The notes: generated by a model from the sequence alone, not told the origin. A stretch of 16,288 nucleotides of DNA from JAYZDP01 sp036337765 (GCA_036337765.1 JAYZDP010000106.1:1-16288), one strand, 5' to 3'; shown: positions 1 to 7,649, counted from the first letter of the stretch. A program made the numbers and translations.

Positions 1-104
1 TCCCCCAGCGTCGGTGGGCGCTCGTCGATGCCGTAGATCGGCTCGGGGAGATCGATCTCGGACCCTTCCCAGACAAGGTCGTCGGACGTCTTGGAGCGCG
101 CCAT
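1..104 (-). CDS. Truncated 5' end of an unidentified protein
   Basis: An open frame begins with ATG at 104-102 on the minus strand and runs off the left edge after 34 codons. It starts MARSKTSDDLVWEGSEID and continues with LPEPIYGIDERPPTLG. An AGGA lies about 8 bases upstream of the ATG, in the right place for a ribosome-binding site. The peptide is acidic and proline-containing with no signal sequence or membrane segment. The gene is divergent from the plus-strand gene at 148-903, leaving a very short shared upstream region. No family is recognised from so short a piece. The clean reading frame and the start signal make it more likely real than not. Confidence 0.5.
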   Translation of the reverse strand, partial: MARSKTSDDLVWEGSEIDLPEPIYGIDERPPTLG

Positions 105-147
105 GCGCGCGATCCTATCTATCGGCGGAGCGTCGAACGCCGTTGCT

Positions 148-903
148 ATGCTGGCGACGGTGCCGGTCGACCCCTGTTCGGGCAACGCCCGTGAGCGCAT
201 CCTCGCGGGGGCCCTGGCCCTCTCCGAGCACGGCTCCCACCTTTTTTTCCGCCACTCGGCGCACTTCCACAACCCGATGGTGGCGCGGGAGCTCGACGCT
301 CTGGCTGGTGAATCGTCGCTCGACGATCCCGCAGTGGCCGACGTCGTCGAGGCGCTGGTCGCGGATCTGCCGGGCCTGGCACTCGGCATCTACTCGCCGG
401 TGCCGATCGCTCGCGGCCTGCAAGCGGCCCGACCGGTCGATGAGCTGCTCACCGAGTTCCGCTACGAGATGATCGAGGTCGACGCGCGCCAGCGCTGGTC
501 CTGGCAGGGCAGGCCCGTCGCGCCCAAGATTCACCGATTCTTCCTCGAGAACACGCGCTACGAGGCCGAGCTCGGGCTCTGGTACTTCGAGTACCGAGTC
601 AACGACGAATGGTGGGACAAGAGCTACTTCAGAGGCACCACCCCACTGCGGGTCGTCTCGCTCGACGAGGCCGAGCTCGAGGCCACGCTCAACAACGACA
701 CCCGCGATCGCATCGATGCCCTTTCGTTTCGCCTGGACGCCGACGAGCAGCTGTTCGTCGACACCGTGGCGAGCGGCGTCGTACTGGTGTCCGACGCGGT
801 CCGCTTTGCCCTCTTGCGAAACGCCAACGAGGCGTGCGACGAGATCCGGCTCGGAGAGGGGTGGGTGCCGCTTGCGTGGCCCGAGGGTCACTCCCCGACG
901 TAG
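148..903 (+). CDS. Unassigned cytoplasmic protein, 251 aa
   Basis: I do not recognise the family with confidence. The protein is soluble, acidic and without signal peptide or membrane helices. A conserved-looking core around residues 115-165 has the pattern WSWQGRPVAPKIHRFF followed by WYFEYRVNDEWWDKSYF. This faintly recalls the strand pattern of DUF1285-like proteins (W-x-x-x-G-x-P-I followed by a phase of beta strands), but that is only an impression. I chose ATG 148. The frame also opens upstream with an ATG at 103 and a TTG at 91, but both overlap the start of the divergent minus-strand gene (ATG at 104). The 3' end overlaps the convergent DUF2236 gene by 16 bases, a common arrangement in compact genomes. 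The minus-strand frame opposite is open only because of high GC. Confidence 0.6.
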   Translation: MLATVPVDPCSGNARERILAGALALSEHGSHLFFRHSAHFHNPMVARELDALAGESSLDDPAVADVVEALVADLPGLALGIYSPVPIARGLQAARPVDELLTEFRYEMIEVDARQRWSWQGRPVAPKIHRFFLENTRYEAELGLWYFEYRVNDEWWDKSYFRGTTPLRVVSLDEAELEATLNNDTRDRIDALSFRLDADEQLFVDTVASGVVLVSDAVRFALLRNANEACDEIRLGEGWVPLAWPEGHSPT

Positions 904-1901
904 AGGCGCAGAAGAGGCCGATCGAGTAGATGGCGCCGAGCGAGTCCGAGACGCGTGCGTGCTCCGTGGTACGGGGGCAGGTAGCGCACCCTTGCGGGTA
1001 GCCGAGGAATCAGCCAGCGCATTCGTTTCACCAGTCTCTCGGTGCGACGCTCGTCCGAAGCGGACAGCTCCATGGCGAAGGCCTCGCGGACGGGAACCGG
1101 CAGCAGGTGGGCGGTCAGCAGGCGGAGGCGGTCGAAGGCAGGCTGAAGCAGCGGATCCGGGGCGCGGAACAGGTAGCTAGCGATCTCGGCGCCGGCCTCG
1201 CCCACGGCGAGTTCGCCCGATTCCCACATCCCGCGGTTGTAGCGCTCGAACGCCGACCACGTGTCAGGAAGCTCGTCGTAGTCGAGGCCGAAAAGCGCCG
1301 CGAATCGCCTCGTCTCGGCGTAGTATGCCTCCTTGCGGCGCGGTGAGAGAGGCCCAACGAAGTTCTCGTACATGAGAATCGAGGTCTCCCACAGCGTTGC
1401 GTGCACCCACAGCACAGCCTCGCGATCGCGCGCGCGGTAGAGATCGCCGGGCCGGTAACGGCCGACCTTCTCGTCGAACCTCCCGTTGATGCGCGTGTGC
1501 ACCGCGTAGACGCGGCGGGAGGCCGCGAGTGCGGTGTCGAGATCGCCCCAGATCATGCTGAAGATCTGGCGAAAGGTGCGATGGAAGCGGCCGAGCGGCT
1601 CGACGCGGACGCGGGAGTGGTGGGCGATCGCCTGCGCCACCGCCGGATGAGCGGTTTGCAGCAGGGCGGCTCGGCCGCTGCCGAGAAACATCGCCGTGTG
1701 GCGGTTGATGTTCCACAGCTCGGAGTCGGGTCCGAAGAGCCCCTCCGCGGGCGACCGAACCGCGTTCGTAAGGCTGAGAAGACGGGCGTTCAGCTCGTCG
1801 GCCTCGACGACAGGTCCGGCGCTGTCTTCGACCCCCAAAGTGCCCACAGTGTAGCCGCGTCTGCGATACCATCCGACTTCCCCGACCGACCCTGAACGCA
1901 T
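888..1901 (-). CDS. DUF2236 family oxygenase (MpaB/latex-clearing-protein-like)
   Basis: This 337-residue protein shows the DUF2236 hallmarks in order (numbered from the ATG at 1901). These are GPDSELW near 57-63, a glycine-rich MFLGSGRAALLQ near 71-82, AHPAVAQAIAHHS at 84-96, an R-F-H-R-T-F arginine cluster near 105-110, VHTRI at 134-138, and LWVHATLWE near 164-172. In the family, which includes latex-clearing protein Lcp and fungal MpaB, the helical bundle binds haem b and the histidine of the last motif is the likely proximal ligand. Members cleave C=C bonds oxidatively; the substrate here is unknown. No signal peptide is visible, so it is probably cytoplasmic. The ATG at 1901 overlaps the ATG of the divergent LLM gene, and a GTG at 1847 is an equally good start that would free a 50-base promoter space. 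Neither start has a clear ribosome-binding site. Confidence 0.88.
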   Translation of the reverse strand: MRSGSVGEVGWYRRRGYTVGTLGVEDSAGPVVEADELNARLLSLTNAVRSPAEGLFGPDSELWNINRHTAMFLGSGRAALLQTAHPAVAQAIAHHSRVRVEPLGRFHRTFRQIFSMIWGDLDTALAASRRVYAVHTRINGRFDEKVGRYRPGDLYRARDREAVLWVHATLWETSILMYENFVGPLSPRRKEAYYAETRRFAALFGLDYDELPDTWSAFERYNRGMWESGELAVGEAGAEIASYLFRAPDPLLQPAFDRLRLLTAHLLPVPVREAFAMELSASDERRTERLVKRMRWLIPRLPARVRYLPPYHGARTRLGLARRHLLDRPLLRLYVGE

Positions 1902-2802
1902 GAGATTCAGCTACTGGCCTGCCCCCAGCCTGCCCTGGAGCGAGGTGCTCCTTCTGGCCCAGCACGCCGAGGAGTCGGGCTGGGACGGGGTCTGGTACGC
2001 CGATCACTTCATGCCCAGCCAAGGGGACCTTTCGACGCCCTACGGCGAGGCGTGGACGACCCTGGCCGGGCTCGCGGCGGCGGTGCCGCGGGTCCGAATC
2101 GGTGCCATGGTCAGCGGGAACACCTACCGGCACCCGGCGGTGCTCGCCAACATGGCCGCCACTATCGACCACATCTCCGGTGGCCGCTGCGTGCTCGGCC
2201 TGGGAGCGGGCTGGCAGGAGAACGAGCATCGTGCCTACGGCATCGAGTTCTCTGACGTTCCTGGTCGCCTGGCGCGGCTGGAAGAGGCTTGCCAGGTGAT
2301 TCGAGGCCTCTTCGACAACGAGCGCACCACCTTTGCCGGTGAGTACTACCAACTCGACGAAGCGTCGATGATGCCGAAGCCGGTGCAGCAGCCACTGCCA
2401 CTTCTGATCGGCGGCGGAGGGGAGAAGGTGACGCTGCGCATCGCCGCGCGCTACGCCGACGAGTGGAACTACTGGGGCGACGTTGACACCATCCGCCACA
2501 AGCTGTCGGTACTTGACGCGCACTGCCGCAACGAGGGCCGGGATCGCGGCGAGATCTCGACCTCGGCACAGGCCCTGATCGTCTTGAGCGACGACGCCGA
2601 GACGGTCGCGAAGGCACGGGCCGGCGATTCCCCGCTGCCCTTGATCGCCGGCAATGTCGACGAGGTGCGCGAGACGATCGCCGCCTATGCCGATGCGGGG
2701 CTCGACGAGTTCATCGTGCCCGACTTCAATATGGGACCGAGAGAGCGCAAGGTCCCCGTTCTGGATCGGTTCATAAAAGAGGTGGCCACGGTCGCCCGCT
2801 AG
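1900..2802 (+). CDS. LLM class (luciferase-like) F420/FMN-dependent oxidoreductase
   Basis: The 300-residue protein has the luciferase-like monooxygenase TIM barrel throughout. It begins MRFSYWPAP and then shows ESGWDGVWYADHF near 25-37, VPRVRIGAMVSGNTYRHPAVLA near 63-83, the cofactor-loop signature GGRCVLGLGAGW near 94-105, and PLLIGGGGEKVTLRIAARYADEWN near 166-189. The ALGLGAGW/IGGGGEK combination is typical of the branch commonly annotated as LLM class F420-dependent oxidoreductases. F420 dependence is inferred by family, since no F420 biosynthesis gene is in the window. It is first in a four-gene plus-strand run with 14 bases to the next gene. The ATG overlaps the divergent DUF2236 ATG and has no clear ribosome-binding site, so a leaderless or near-leaderless transcript is possible. 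Confidence 0.92.
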   Translation: MRFSYWPAPSLPWSEVLLLAQHAEESGWDGVWYADHFMPSQGDLSTPYGEAWTTLAGLAAAVPRVRIGAMVSGNTYRHPAVLANMAATIDHISGGRCVLGLGAGWQENEHRAYGIEFSDVPGRLARLEEACQVIRGLFDNERTTFAGEYYQLDEASMMPKPVQQPLPLLIGGGGEKVTLRIAARYADEWNYWGDVDTIRHKLSVLDAHCRNEGRDRGEISTSAQALIVLSDDAETVAKARAGDSPLPLIAGNVDEVRETIAAYADAGLDEFIVPDFNMGPRERKVPVLDRFIKEVATVAR

Positions 2803-2816
2803 GGAGAAGAAGAGAT

Positions 2817-3923
2817 ATGAAGAGCTTGCTACACATCGCACTCGCGGCCGCCTGCCTGGTCACACTGGGCTGTGGCGCCCCGACCGAGGACACCGCCCCG
2901 GCGGTCGACGCACCGCCGCCACCCGAAGGCACCGACACCCACAATGTCGACGTTCTGGCCCCGGGCGTCTACTTCCTGCACGAGGCTGGTGCGGTCACCG
3001 TCATGTCGAACGCGCTCGTCATCGAGAACGAAGACGACGTGGTGGTGGTCGACTCCAACGTCACGCCGCAAGCGGCGGAGGGACTGCTGAACACCATCGC
3101 CGGGATCACCTCGAAGCCGATCTCCTACCTCATCAATAGCCACTACCACTTCGATCATGCCCACGGGAACCAGGCCTTCCCGCCGGGCGTGCTGATCGTC
3201 GGTCACGAGTACACACGTGAGCGGTTGGCGGCCGAGGATGCGCTCGACGACGCGACCTTCGTCGACTTCAAGCAGCTGTTCCGAGGCAATCTCGAAACGA
3301 TGGCGTCGGACCACGCCACCGCCGAGGGGTCCGGCGACGGCGCAACCGCGCTGGCTCTCACCCAGCAGATGACCTTGTTACAGGCCCACATCGAGGCCAT
3401 GGACACGGTCGTGGCCACGCCGCCGACGGTGACCCTCGAGGACCGGCTGACTCTCCATCGCGGCAGTCGCGAGATCCAGCTGCTGCACGTGGGTCGCGGG
3501 CACACCGGAGGCGACGTGGTGGTCTACCTGCCGGCAGAGAAGATCCTTTTCACCGGCGATCTGCTGGTGGCCGGGCCCTCGTACATGGGCGACGCCTTCG
3601 TCGACGAGTGGGTCGAGACGCTCGACAGGATCAAGGAAATTCCCTTCGAGACCATTGCTCCTGGCCACGGCATGCCGTTCACCGACCGGTCGCTCATCGA
3701 CAAGGTGCAGAAGTACTACGCCGACCTCTGGGACACCACGGTCGCAATGCGTGCCGACGGCGTCTCCGCGCTCGAGGCCGCGTTGCGCGTCGACATGAGC
3801 GCCCATCAGGGCGACCTCGGCCAGTTCGCTTCGCCGCTCTTGCCCGGTGGGATCCTCGAGCCAGGGATCTATCCGGCCGCAGTGATGCGGATCTACGACC
3901 TGCTAGACGAACGGGGAGAGTAG
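2817..3923 (+). CDS. MBL-fold metallo-hydrolase, predicted lipoprotein
   Basis: The 368-residue protein carries the zinc-binding motif of the metallo-beta-lactamase fold. NSHYHFDHAHGN at 107-118 supplies H109, H111, D113 and H114. GHTGGD at 228-233 supplies H229, FTGD supplies D248, and APGHG supplies H284, so a full dinuclear metal site is present. The N-terminus is a lipoprotein signal: a basic start, a hydrophobic stretch and lipobox LVTLGC with Cys19, then a proline/acidic linker. The hydrolase therefore probably sits in the periplasm or on a membrane surface. A purine-rich ribosome-binding site (AGGGAGAAGAAGAG) precedes the ATG. It lies 14 bases after the LLM gene and 6 bases before the GST gene, so co-transcription is likely. 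The residues between the first and second metal motifs are longer than in glyoxalase II. It could act on a lactone, thioester or other ester; the substrate cannot be read from sequence. Confidence 0.93.
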   Translation: MKSLLHIALAAACLVTLGCGAPTEDTAPAVDAPPPPEGTDTHNVDVLAPGVYFLHEAGAVTVMSNALVIENEDDVVVVDSNVTPQAAEGLLNTIAGITSKPISYLINSHYHFDHAHGNQAFPPGVLIVGHEYTRERLAAEDALDDATFVDFKQLFRGNLETMASDHATAEGSGDGATALALTQQMTLLQAHIEAMDTVVATPPTVTLEDRLTLHRGSREIQLLHVGRGHTGGDVVVYLPAEKILFTGDLLVAGPSYMGDAFVDEWVETLDRIKEIPFETIAPGHGMPFTDRSLIDKVQKYYADLWDTTVAMRADGVSALEAALRVDMSAHQGDLGQFASPLLPGGILEPGIYPAAVMRIYDLLDERGE

Positions 3924-3929
3924 GCTCGG

Positions 3930-4574
3930 ATGCAGCTCTACAACTCGCTCGGCCCCAATCCGCGGGTAGTCCGCATGTTCATGGCGGAGAAGGGCATCGA
4001 TCTGCCCACTACCGAGGTCGATGTGCGCGGCGGCGAGAACCGTCAGGGGCCCTACCTGGAGCTGAACCCCGGCGGTCAGCTACCGGCGCTCGAGCTCGAA
4101 GACGGGTCGGTGATCGCGGAGATCACCGCGATCTGTGAGTACCTCGAGGACACCAGCCCCGAGCCGGCGATGATCGGCGCCAACGCTGTGGAAAAGGCCG
4201 AGACCCGGATGTGGGCACGGCGCTGTGACCTCGGAGTCTGCGAGCCACTGGCCAACGGCTTTCGGTTCGCCGAAGGGCTCGCGCTCTTCAAGGATCGGAT
4301 GCGCTGCCTGCCCGAGGCGGCGGACGGGCTGAAGGCCTCGGTGCAAGACAAGCTGGCTTGGCTCGACGGCCTCCTCGAGGGCAAGCAGTTCCTGGCCGGC
4401 GATCGATTCACGCTCGCCGACATCATGCTCTATTCCTTTCTCGACTTCGGCGCGAGCGTCGGTCAGTCTGTCGATCCGAAGTTGGCCGCCCTTGGAGGCT
4501 GGTACGGGCGCGTGGCGTCGCGGCCGAGCGCGTCCGCGAGCATTCACCCGGCGGCGGGCGACATTCGCGGCTAG
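3930..4574 (+). CDS. Glutathione S-transferase family protein
   Basis: The protein has 214 residues, the usual GST length. The N-terminal thioredoxin-like domain (about 1-78) begins MQLYNSLGPNPRVVRMFMAE, has the cis-proline region GGQLPALELEDGSVIAE around 50-66, and ends with AICEYLED. The all-helical C-terminal domain contains the N-capping box region FLAGDRFTLADIMLYSFLDF near 157-176. A serine at position 6 or the adjacent asparagine is in the usual place for the residue that activates glutathione, but the class is not certain. It starts 6 bases after the MBL hydrolase stop and 15 bases before the VOC gene. The context suggests conjugation or glutathione-dependent removal of a reactive product made by the operon's oxidoreductase, which is an inference. 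Confidence 0.92.
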   Translation: MQLYNSLGPNPRVVRMFMAEKGIDLPTTEVDVRGGENRQGPYLELNPGGQLPALELEDGSVIAEITAICEYLEDTSPEPAMIGANAVEKAETRMWARRCDLGVCEPLANGFRFAEGLALFKDRMRCLPEAADGLKASVQDKLAWLDGLLEGKQFLAGDRFTLADIMLYSFLDFGASVGQSVDPKLAALGGWYGRVASRPSASASIHPAAGDIRG

Positions 4575-4589
4575 AAGGGAAGCAGGCCG

Positions 4590-5075
4590 ATGGCGTCGCG
4601 CGAACCCCTGCGCCTCAACGGGGTGGCGCACCTCTACATCACGGTCGCCGACTACGAGCGCTGTCGGCCTTTCTACGAGCAGCTCCTGGCGTTTTGGGGC
4701 ATGGAGTGCCTGGTACGAACCGACGAGCTCTACTACTGCGTTGGTAGCCGCACCGGGATCGGCATCCGTGCGGCCTCTGGCGAGCATCGCAACACCCCCT
4801 TCGATCAGCTCCGCGCCGGCCTCCACCACCTGTGCCTGCGCGCGTACAGCCGCGAGGACGTGGATCGTGTGCACGCGTTCGTGGTCGAGCTCGGCGCGAA
4901 GATAGTCCATGCGCCGCGCGACGACGACTGGGCGTCGGGCTACTACTCGGTTCTCTTCGAGGATCCCTGCGGTACACGGCTCGAGGTCAACCACGTTCCT
5001 GGCAAGGGGAATCTCGACGGCTCGGTCGAGCTCCCACTACGCCACGAGCTGCAGGGGCGTCTGAGTGAGTCCTGA
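4590..5075 (+). CDS. VOC superfamily (glyoxalase/bleomycin-resistance-like) protein
   Basis: The protein is 161 residues with the two beta-alpha-beta-beta-beta modules of the vicinal oxygen chelate fold. Module one begins NGVAHLYITVADYERCRPFYEQ at 10-31. Module two begins AGLHHLCLRAYSREDVDRVHAF near 77-98 and ends FEDPCGTRLEVNHVP near 124-138. Likely metal ligands are H14, H80 or H81, and E133, matching the H/H/E spacing of single-site VOC enzymes. Members include glyoxalase I, extradiol dioxygenases and fosfomycin-type thiol transferases, so the reaction remains open. An AGGGAAG ribosome-binding site precedes the ATG. This is the last gene of the four-gene run; after its stop the DNA becomes non-coding or degraded. 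Confidence 0.9.
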   Translation: MASREPLRLNGVAHLYITVADYERCRPFYEQLLAFWGMECLVRTDELYYCVGSRTGIGIRAASGEHRNTPFDQLRAGLHHLCLRAYSREDVDRVHAFVVELGAKIVHAPRDDDWASGYYSVLFEDPCGTRLEVNHVPGKGNLDGSVELPLRHELQGRLSES

Positions 5076-5834
5076 TCGGCTCGAGGAGCAGAAGCACTAC
5101 AGCTTGGGGCTTGCCACGAGGATGCTGGCGCACAGCGAGCGCGAGAGGTCGCCACGTTCAAGCGATTCAGGCTGTACAGAAACTCCATGCCTCTCGGGGC
5201 CTCCTCCTGGGACGAAGTCGCCATCGAGAAGATCCGGACAGCCGGCTCGCAGTCGCCAATGCCGACCATGAGCTCATTGCACCTGCCAGCAACAGAGACG
5301 TGGCCATCCGGGCCCTGAAGCGCCAGCACGCTGCCCTTGCCCGAGCTCAAGATGGCCCAGTCATCGATGTTGACCCTCATGGCGTCCAGGTCGATGCCGA
5401 GATCCTCCCAGAGGAGGCCTTTGGCCACCTCGCTGTAGTCCCCCGGGGTTCTCCAGGTTCACCGAGCCCCCGATGCCCAGCAACATGTGCCCGGGCCCTT
5501 CCGCACACCTTGGCGAGCTCACCTTTTTCCTGGCCGAGGATTGGGCTCTCCTTTCGGGCTCAGCCGGCGACAGTCTACAGCCGAGCAATCGCTTGCTGTT
5601 GATAGCCGCGCCTCGATACATGTCGTAGACCACCAGCAAAGGCGACACGATGACGTCCCCCAGGGGAATGGTCCGGTCGGAGACGCCGTTTGATGGTTGG
5701 TTCGCCGACCTGGAGGGACTCCAGCCGAGTATGAGCCGCCGTCGGTGCGACGGTAGACTCTCGCCACGCTCATGGCGTTGGAAGCCGGCTCAAGGCTCGG
5801 ACTCCCGATTGAAGAGACACCGGCGATAGCGACC
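5076..5834. other. Stretch without an intact gene, with decayed coding fragments
   Basis: Between the VOC and epoxide-hydrolase genes no frame gives a whole recognisable protein. On the minus strand there are protein-like pieces in shifting frames. About 5640-5690 encodes TIPLGDVIVSPLLVVYDMY, which weakly recalls the LGDVVV strand of nucleoside phosphorylase-like domains. About 5440-5490 encodes MLLGIGGSVNLENPG, and after a frame change 5249-5450 encodes DYSEVAKGLLWEDLGIDLDA and onward. A helicase scrap follows at 5097-5248. The pieces look like a chimera of broken genes. No terminator or promoter stands out. Confidence 0.45.
5097..5248 (-). pseudogene. C-terminal remnant of a superfamily I (AAA_12/UvrD_C-type) helicase
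   Basis: Translated on the minus strand, 5248-5132 reads EPAVRIFSMATSSQEEAPRG and MEFLYSLNRLNVATSRARC. This is the late helicase motif region (the last portion has the N-R-L-N-V-A-x-S-R-A-R signature) seen in DNA2/TM0106-type proteins that pair a RecB-like nuclease with an AAA_12 helicase. After the RARC the frame shifts, and the next frame continues the expected strand as ASILVASPKL before a stop at 5099-5097. Nothing upstream encodes the ATP-binding motifs, so only about 50 residues of the 3' end survive, and these are frameshifted. It is therefore a gene scrap, not an expressed enzyme. The family assignment is from remembered motif pattern. Confidence 0.68.
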
Positions 5835-6992
5835 ATGACCCTGCGCGAACCCTACGACCCGGGCCTCTTGGCGGACGGAATCCGTTCGTCCCATGTGGAG
5901 AACTCCAACGGGCTAGAGATGCATGTGCTCGAGGCGGGTGACCGGTGTGATCCCGCGCTCCTGCTGCTCCATGGCTTCCCCGAACTGGCCTATAGCTGGC
6001 GAAAGGTGATGGGACCGCTGGCGGACGCCGGCTATCACGTGATCGCACCGGACCTGCGCGGCTACGGGAGGACCTTGGGTTGGGGACCGGTGACCTATGG
6101 CGACGACCTGTCGCAGTTCCGGCTCTTGAACATGGTGCGCGACGCACTTGGGATCCTCAACGCGCTCGGCCACAAGACGGCCGATGCCTTGGTGGGTCAC
6201 GACTACGGTTCTACCGCCGCCGCATGGTCTGCGATGGTGCGCCCGGACGTCTTCAGGACGTGTGTGCTGATGAGCGCGCCGTTCGGCGGCCCGCCCGACC
6301 TCCCACTGTCCGCGAGCGCCAGGACTCCGGACGAAAGCGTGCCGGATATCCACGAGGCTCTGGCAGTGTTGGATCGGCCGCGAAAGCACTATCAATGGTA
6401 TTACTCCACAAGGTCAGCCAACGCCGACATGACCGAATGTCCTGAACGGATCCACGCCTTTCTGCGCGCCTACTACCACCACAAGAGCGCTGACTGGAAT
6501 GGCAACAGGCCCCACCGGTTGGAGGGCTGGCGGGCGGACCAGCTAGCGCTGATGCCGACTTACTACATCCTGGACCTTGGCGACACGATGCCCCAGGCGG
6601 TCGCGAAGGAGATGCCCACAGCCGAGGAGATCGCGGCGAACAACTGGTTGACGGATCGTGAGCTCGCGGTCTACGCGGCGGAATACACGCGCAACGGCTT
6701 TCAGGGCGGTTTGAACTGGTATCGGCGCGGCACCTCCGGTTTCGACGCGGCCGAACTGCAGACCTTCGCGGGCCTCACCATCGACCAGCCTTCGCTGTTC
6801 ATCGCCGGCTCCAGCGATTGGGGCGTGTATCAGCGCCCAGGCTTCGTTGAGCGAATGAACGGTACCGCGTGCACCGACATGCGCGCCGTTCACCTTGTCG
6901 CCGGCGCCCGCCACTGGGTGCAGCAGGAACAGCCGGAGGAAACGGTGCGGTTGCTCTTGGCCTTCTTGGGGGATGTCAACTTGCAAAGATGA
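5835..6992 (+). CDS. Epoxide hydrolase-like alpha/beta hydrolase
   Basis: The 385-residue product (from ATG 5835) has the alpha/beta-hydrolase layout of soluble epoxide hydrolases and haloalkane dehalogenases. The oxyanion motif HGFPE is at 46-50 followed by SW, PDLRGYGRT is at 72-80, and the nucleophile elbow GHDYGS is at 121-126 with Asp123. The candidate acid is Asp328 in IAGSSDWG, and the catalytic His360 is in GARHWVQQEQPE. The cap domain (about 155-300) contains HYQWYY and NWYRRG; Tyr296 is a likely epoxide-activating tyrosine. An Asp nucleophile argues against a plain esterase. The frame also opens at ATG 5772, adding 21 residues outside the conserved fold. I prefer 5835 because the similarity to the family begins soon after it, but neither start has a strong ribosome-binding site. 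No signal peptide is seen, so it is likely cytoplasmic. Confidence 0.9.
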   Translation: MTLREPYDPGLLADGIRSSHVENSNGLEMHVLEAGDRCDPALLLLHGFPELAYSWRKVMGPLADAGYHVIAPDLRGYGRTLGWGPVTYGDDLSQFRLLNMVRDALGILNALGHKTADALVGHDYGSTAAAWSAMVRPDVFRTCVLMSAPFGGPPDLPLSASARTPDESVPDIHEALAVLDRPRKHYQWYYSTRSANADMTECPERIHAFLRAYYHHKSADWNGNRPHRLEGWRADQLALMPTYYILDLGDTMPQAVAKEMPTAEEIAANNWLTDRELAVYAAEYTRNGFQGGLNWYRRGTSGFDAAELQTFAGLTIDQPSLFIAGSSDWGVYQRPGFVERMNGTACTDMRAVHLVAGARHWVQQEQPEETVRLLLAFLGDVNLQR

Positions 6993-7045
6993 GTTCGAAG
7001 TTCCCCGACCGGTGCCTCATCTCACGCACCGCCTTCCGGCGGCCA

Positions 7046-7649
7046 TCGGGACGCCTGCAGTACACGATCCGCCCCGACCATCTAGCCGGCCTGCACGAGA
7101 TCCGCCCCCACATCAGCTACCGGGGCTTCTGGGACTTCGACGGCTTTCAGGAAAGTGGGCGCTGGCACATCGACAGCCACTGGGAGTGGAGCAGCGGCTA
7201 CGAGGTCCACACGGGCGTCAATCTCACGCACGAGGCCCTTAAGGAGCCCTTCGAAGTCCGTCCGGACGTCGTCATACCCGCAGGCACCTACAAAAACGAG
7301 GAAGCTCAGATCGTCTTCAACACCGACCAGGGCCGGCCTCTCAGTCTCGCGCTCCGCATGACCGCCGGCGGCTTGTTCGGTGGCGACATTCTGGCGCTTA
7401 CCCCGACGATCAACTTTCGGCGCAGCGAGCGCTTCACCCGCGACCTCGGCTGGGGCTACAACGACGTCGCTCTTCCAATACAACGACACGACCGACGACC
7501 TCTCCACGAATCTGCGTTTCTCGTGGCTGCAGACGGCCAACACCGGTCTGTTCGTGGTCTACAACGAGCAGCGGGAGTTCGGCCAGCTGGCCCTGCCCGA
7601 CCGCAGTCTCATCATCAAGTACAGCCGGCTGATCGACGTCTTTCGGTAG
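7046..7649 (+). pseudogene. Truncated, frameshifted C-terminus of a DUF5916 outer-membrane protein
   Basis: The first part, in the frame of codon 7052, reads RLQYTIRPDHLAGLHEIRPH, then HISYRGFWDFDGFQESGRWH, SHWEWSSGYEVHTGVNLTHE and VFNTDQGRPLSLALRMTAGG. These are alternating beta-strands typical of the C-terminal barrel of DUF5916 proteins. After DLGWGYNDV near 7468 the meaningful frame changes: SLFQYNDTTDDLSTNLRFSW, then TGLFVVYNEQREF and the terminal strand IIKYSRLIDVFR, with stop at 7647-7649. About 30 codons expected between YNDV and LFQYND are missing. With the N-terminal carbohydrate-binding and early barrel parts also absent, this is a remnant of a much larger protein (DUF5916 proteins are usually over 700 residues). 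Confidence 0.75.

Noticed and set aside
115..891. 258-codon minus-strand frame opposite the 148-903 gene
   Set aside because: Arg/Val-rich shadow with no ribosome-binding site. The plus frame has a more natural composition with tryptophan and aromatic clusters, though this choice is less certain than elsewhere.
1264..2841. Long open frame on the minus strand opposite the LLM gene (525 codons)
   Set aside because: It is antisense to a clear LLM oxidoreductase and half of the DUF2236 gene in a different frame, and its product is low-complexity arginine/glycine-rich sequence typical of GC-rich shadow frames.
4080..4994. 304-codon minus-strand frame opposite the GST and VOC genes
   Set aside because: It is antisense to two well-recognised enzymes and has no motif of its own.
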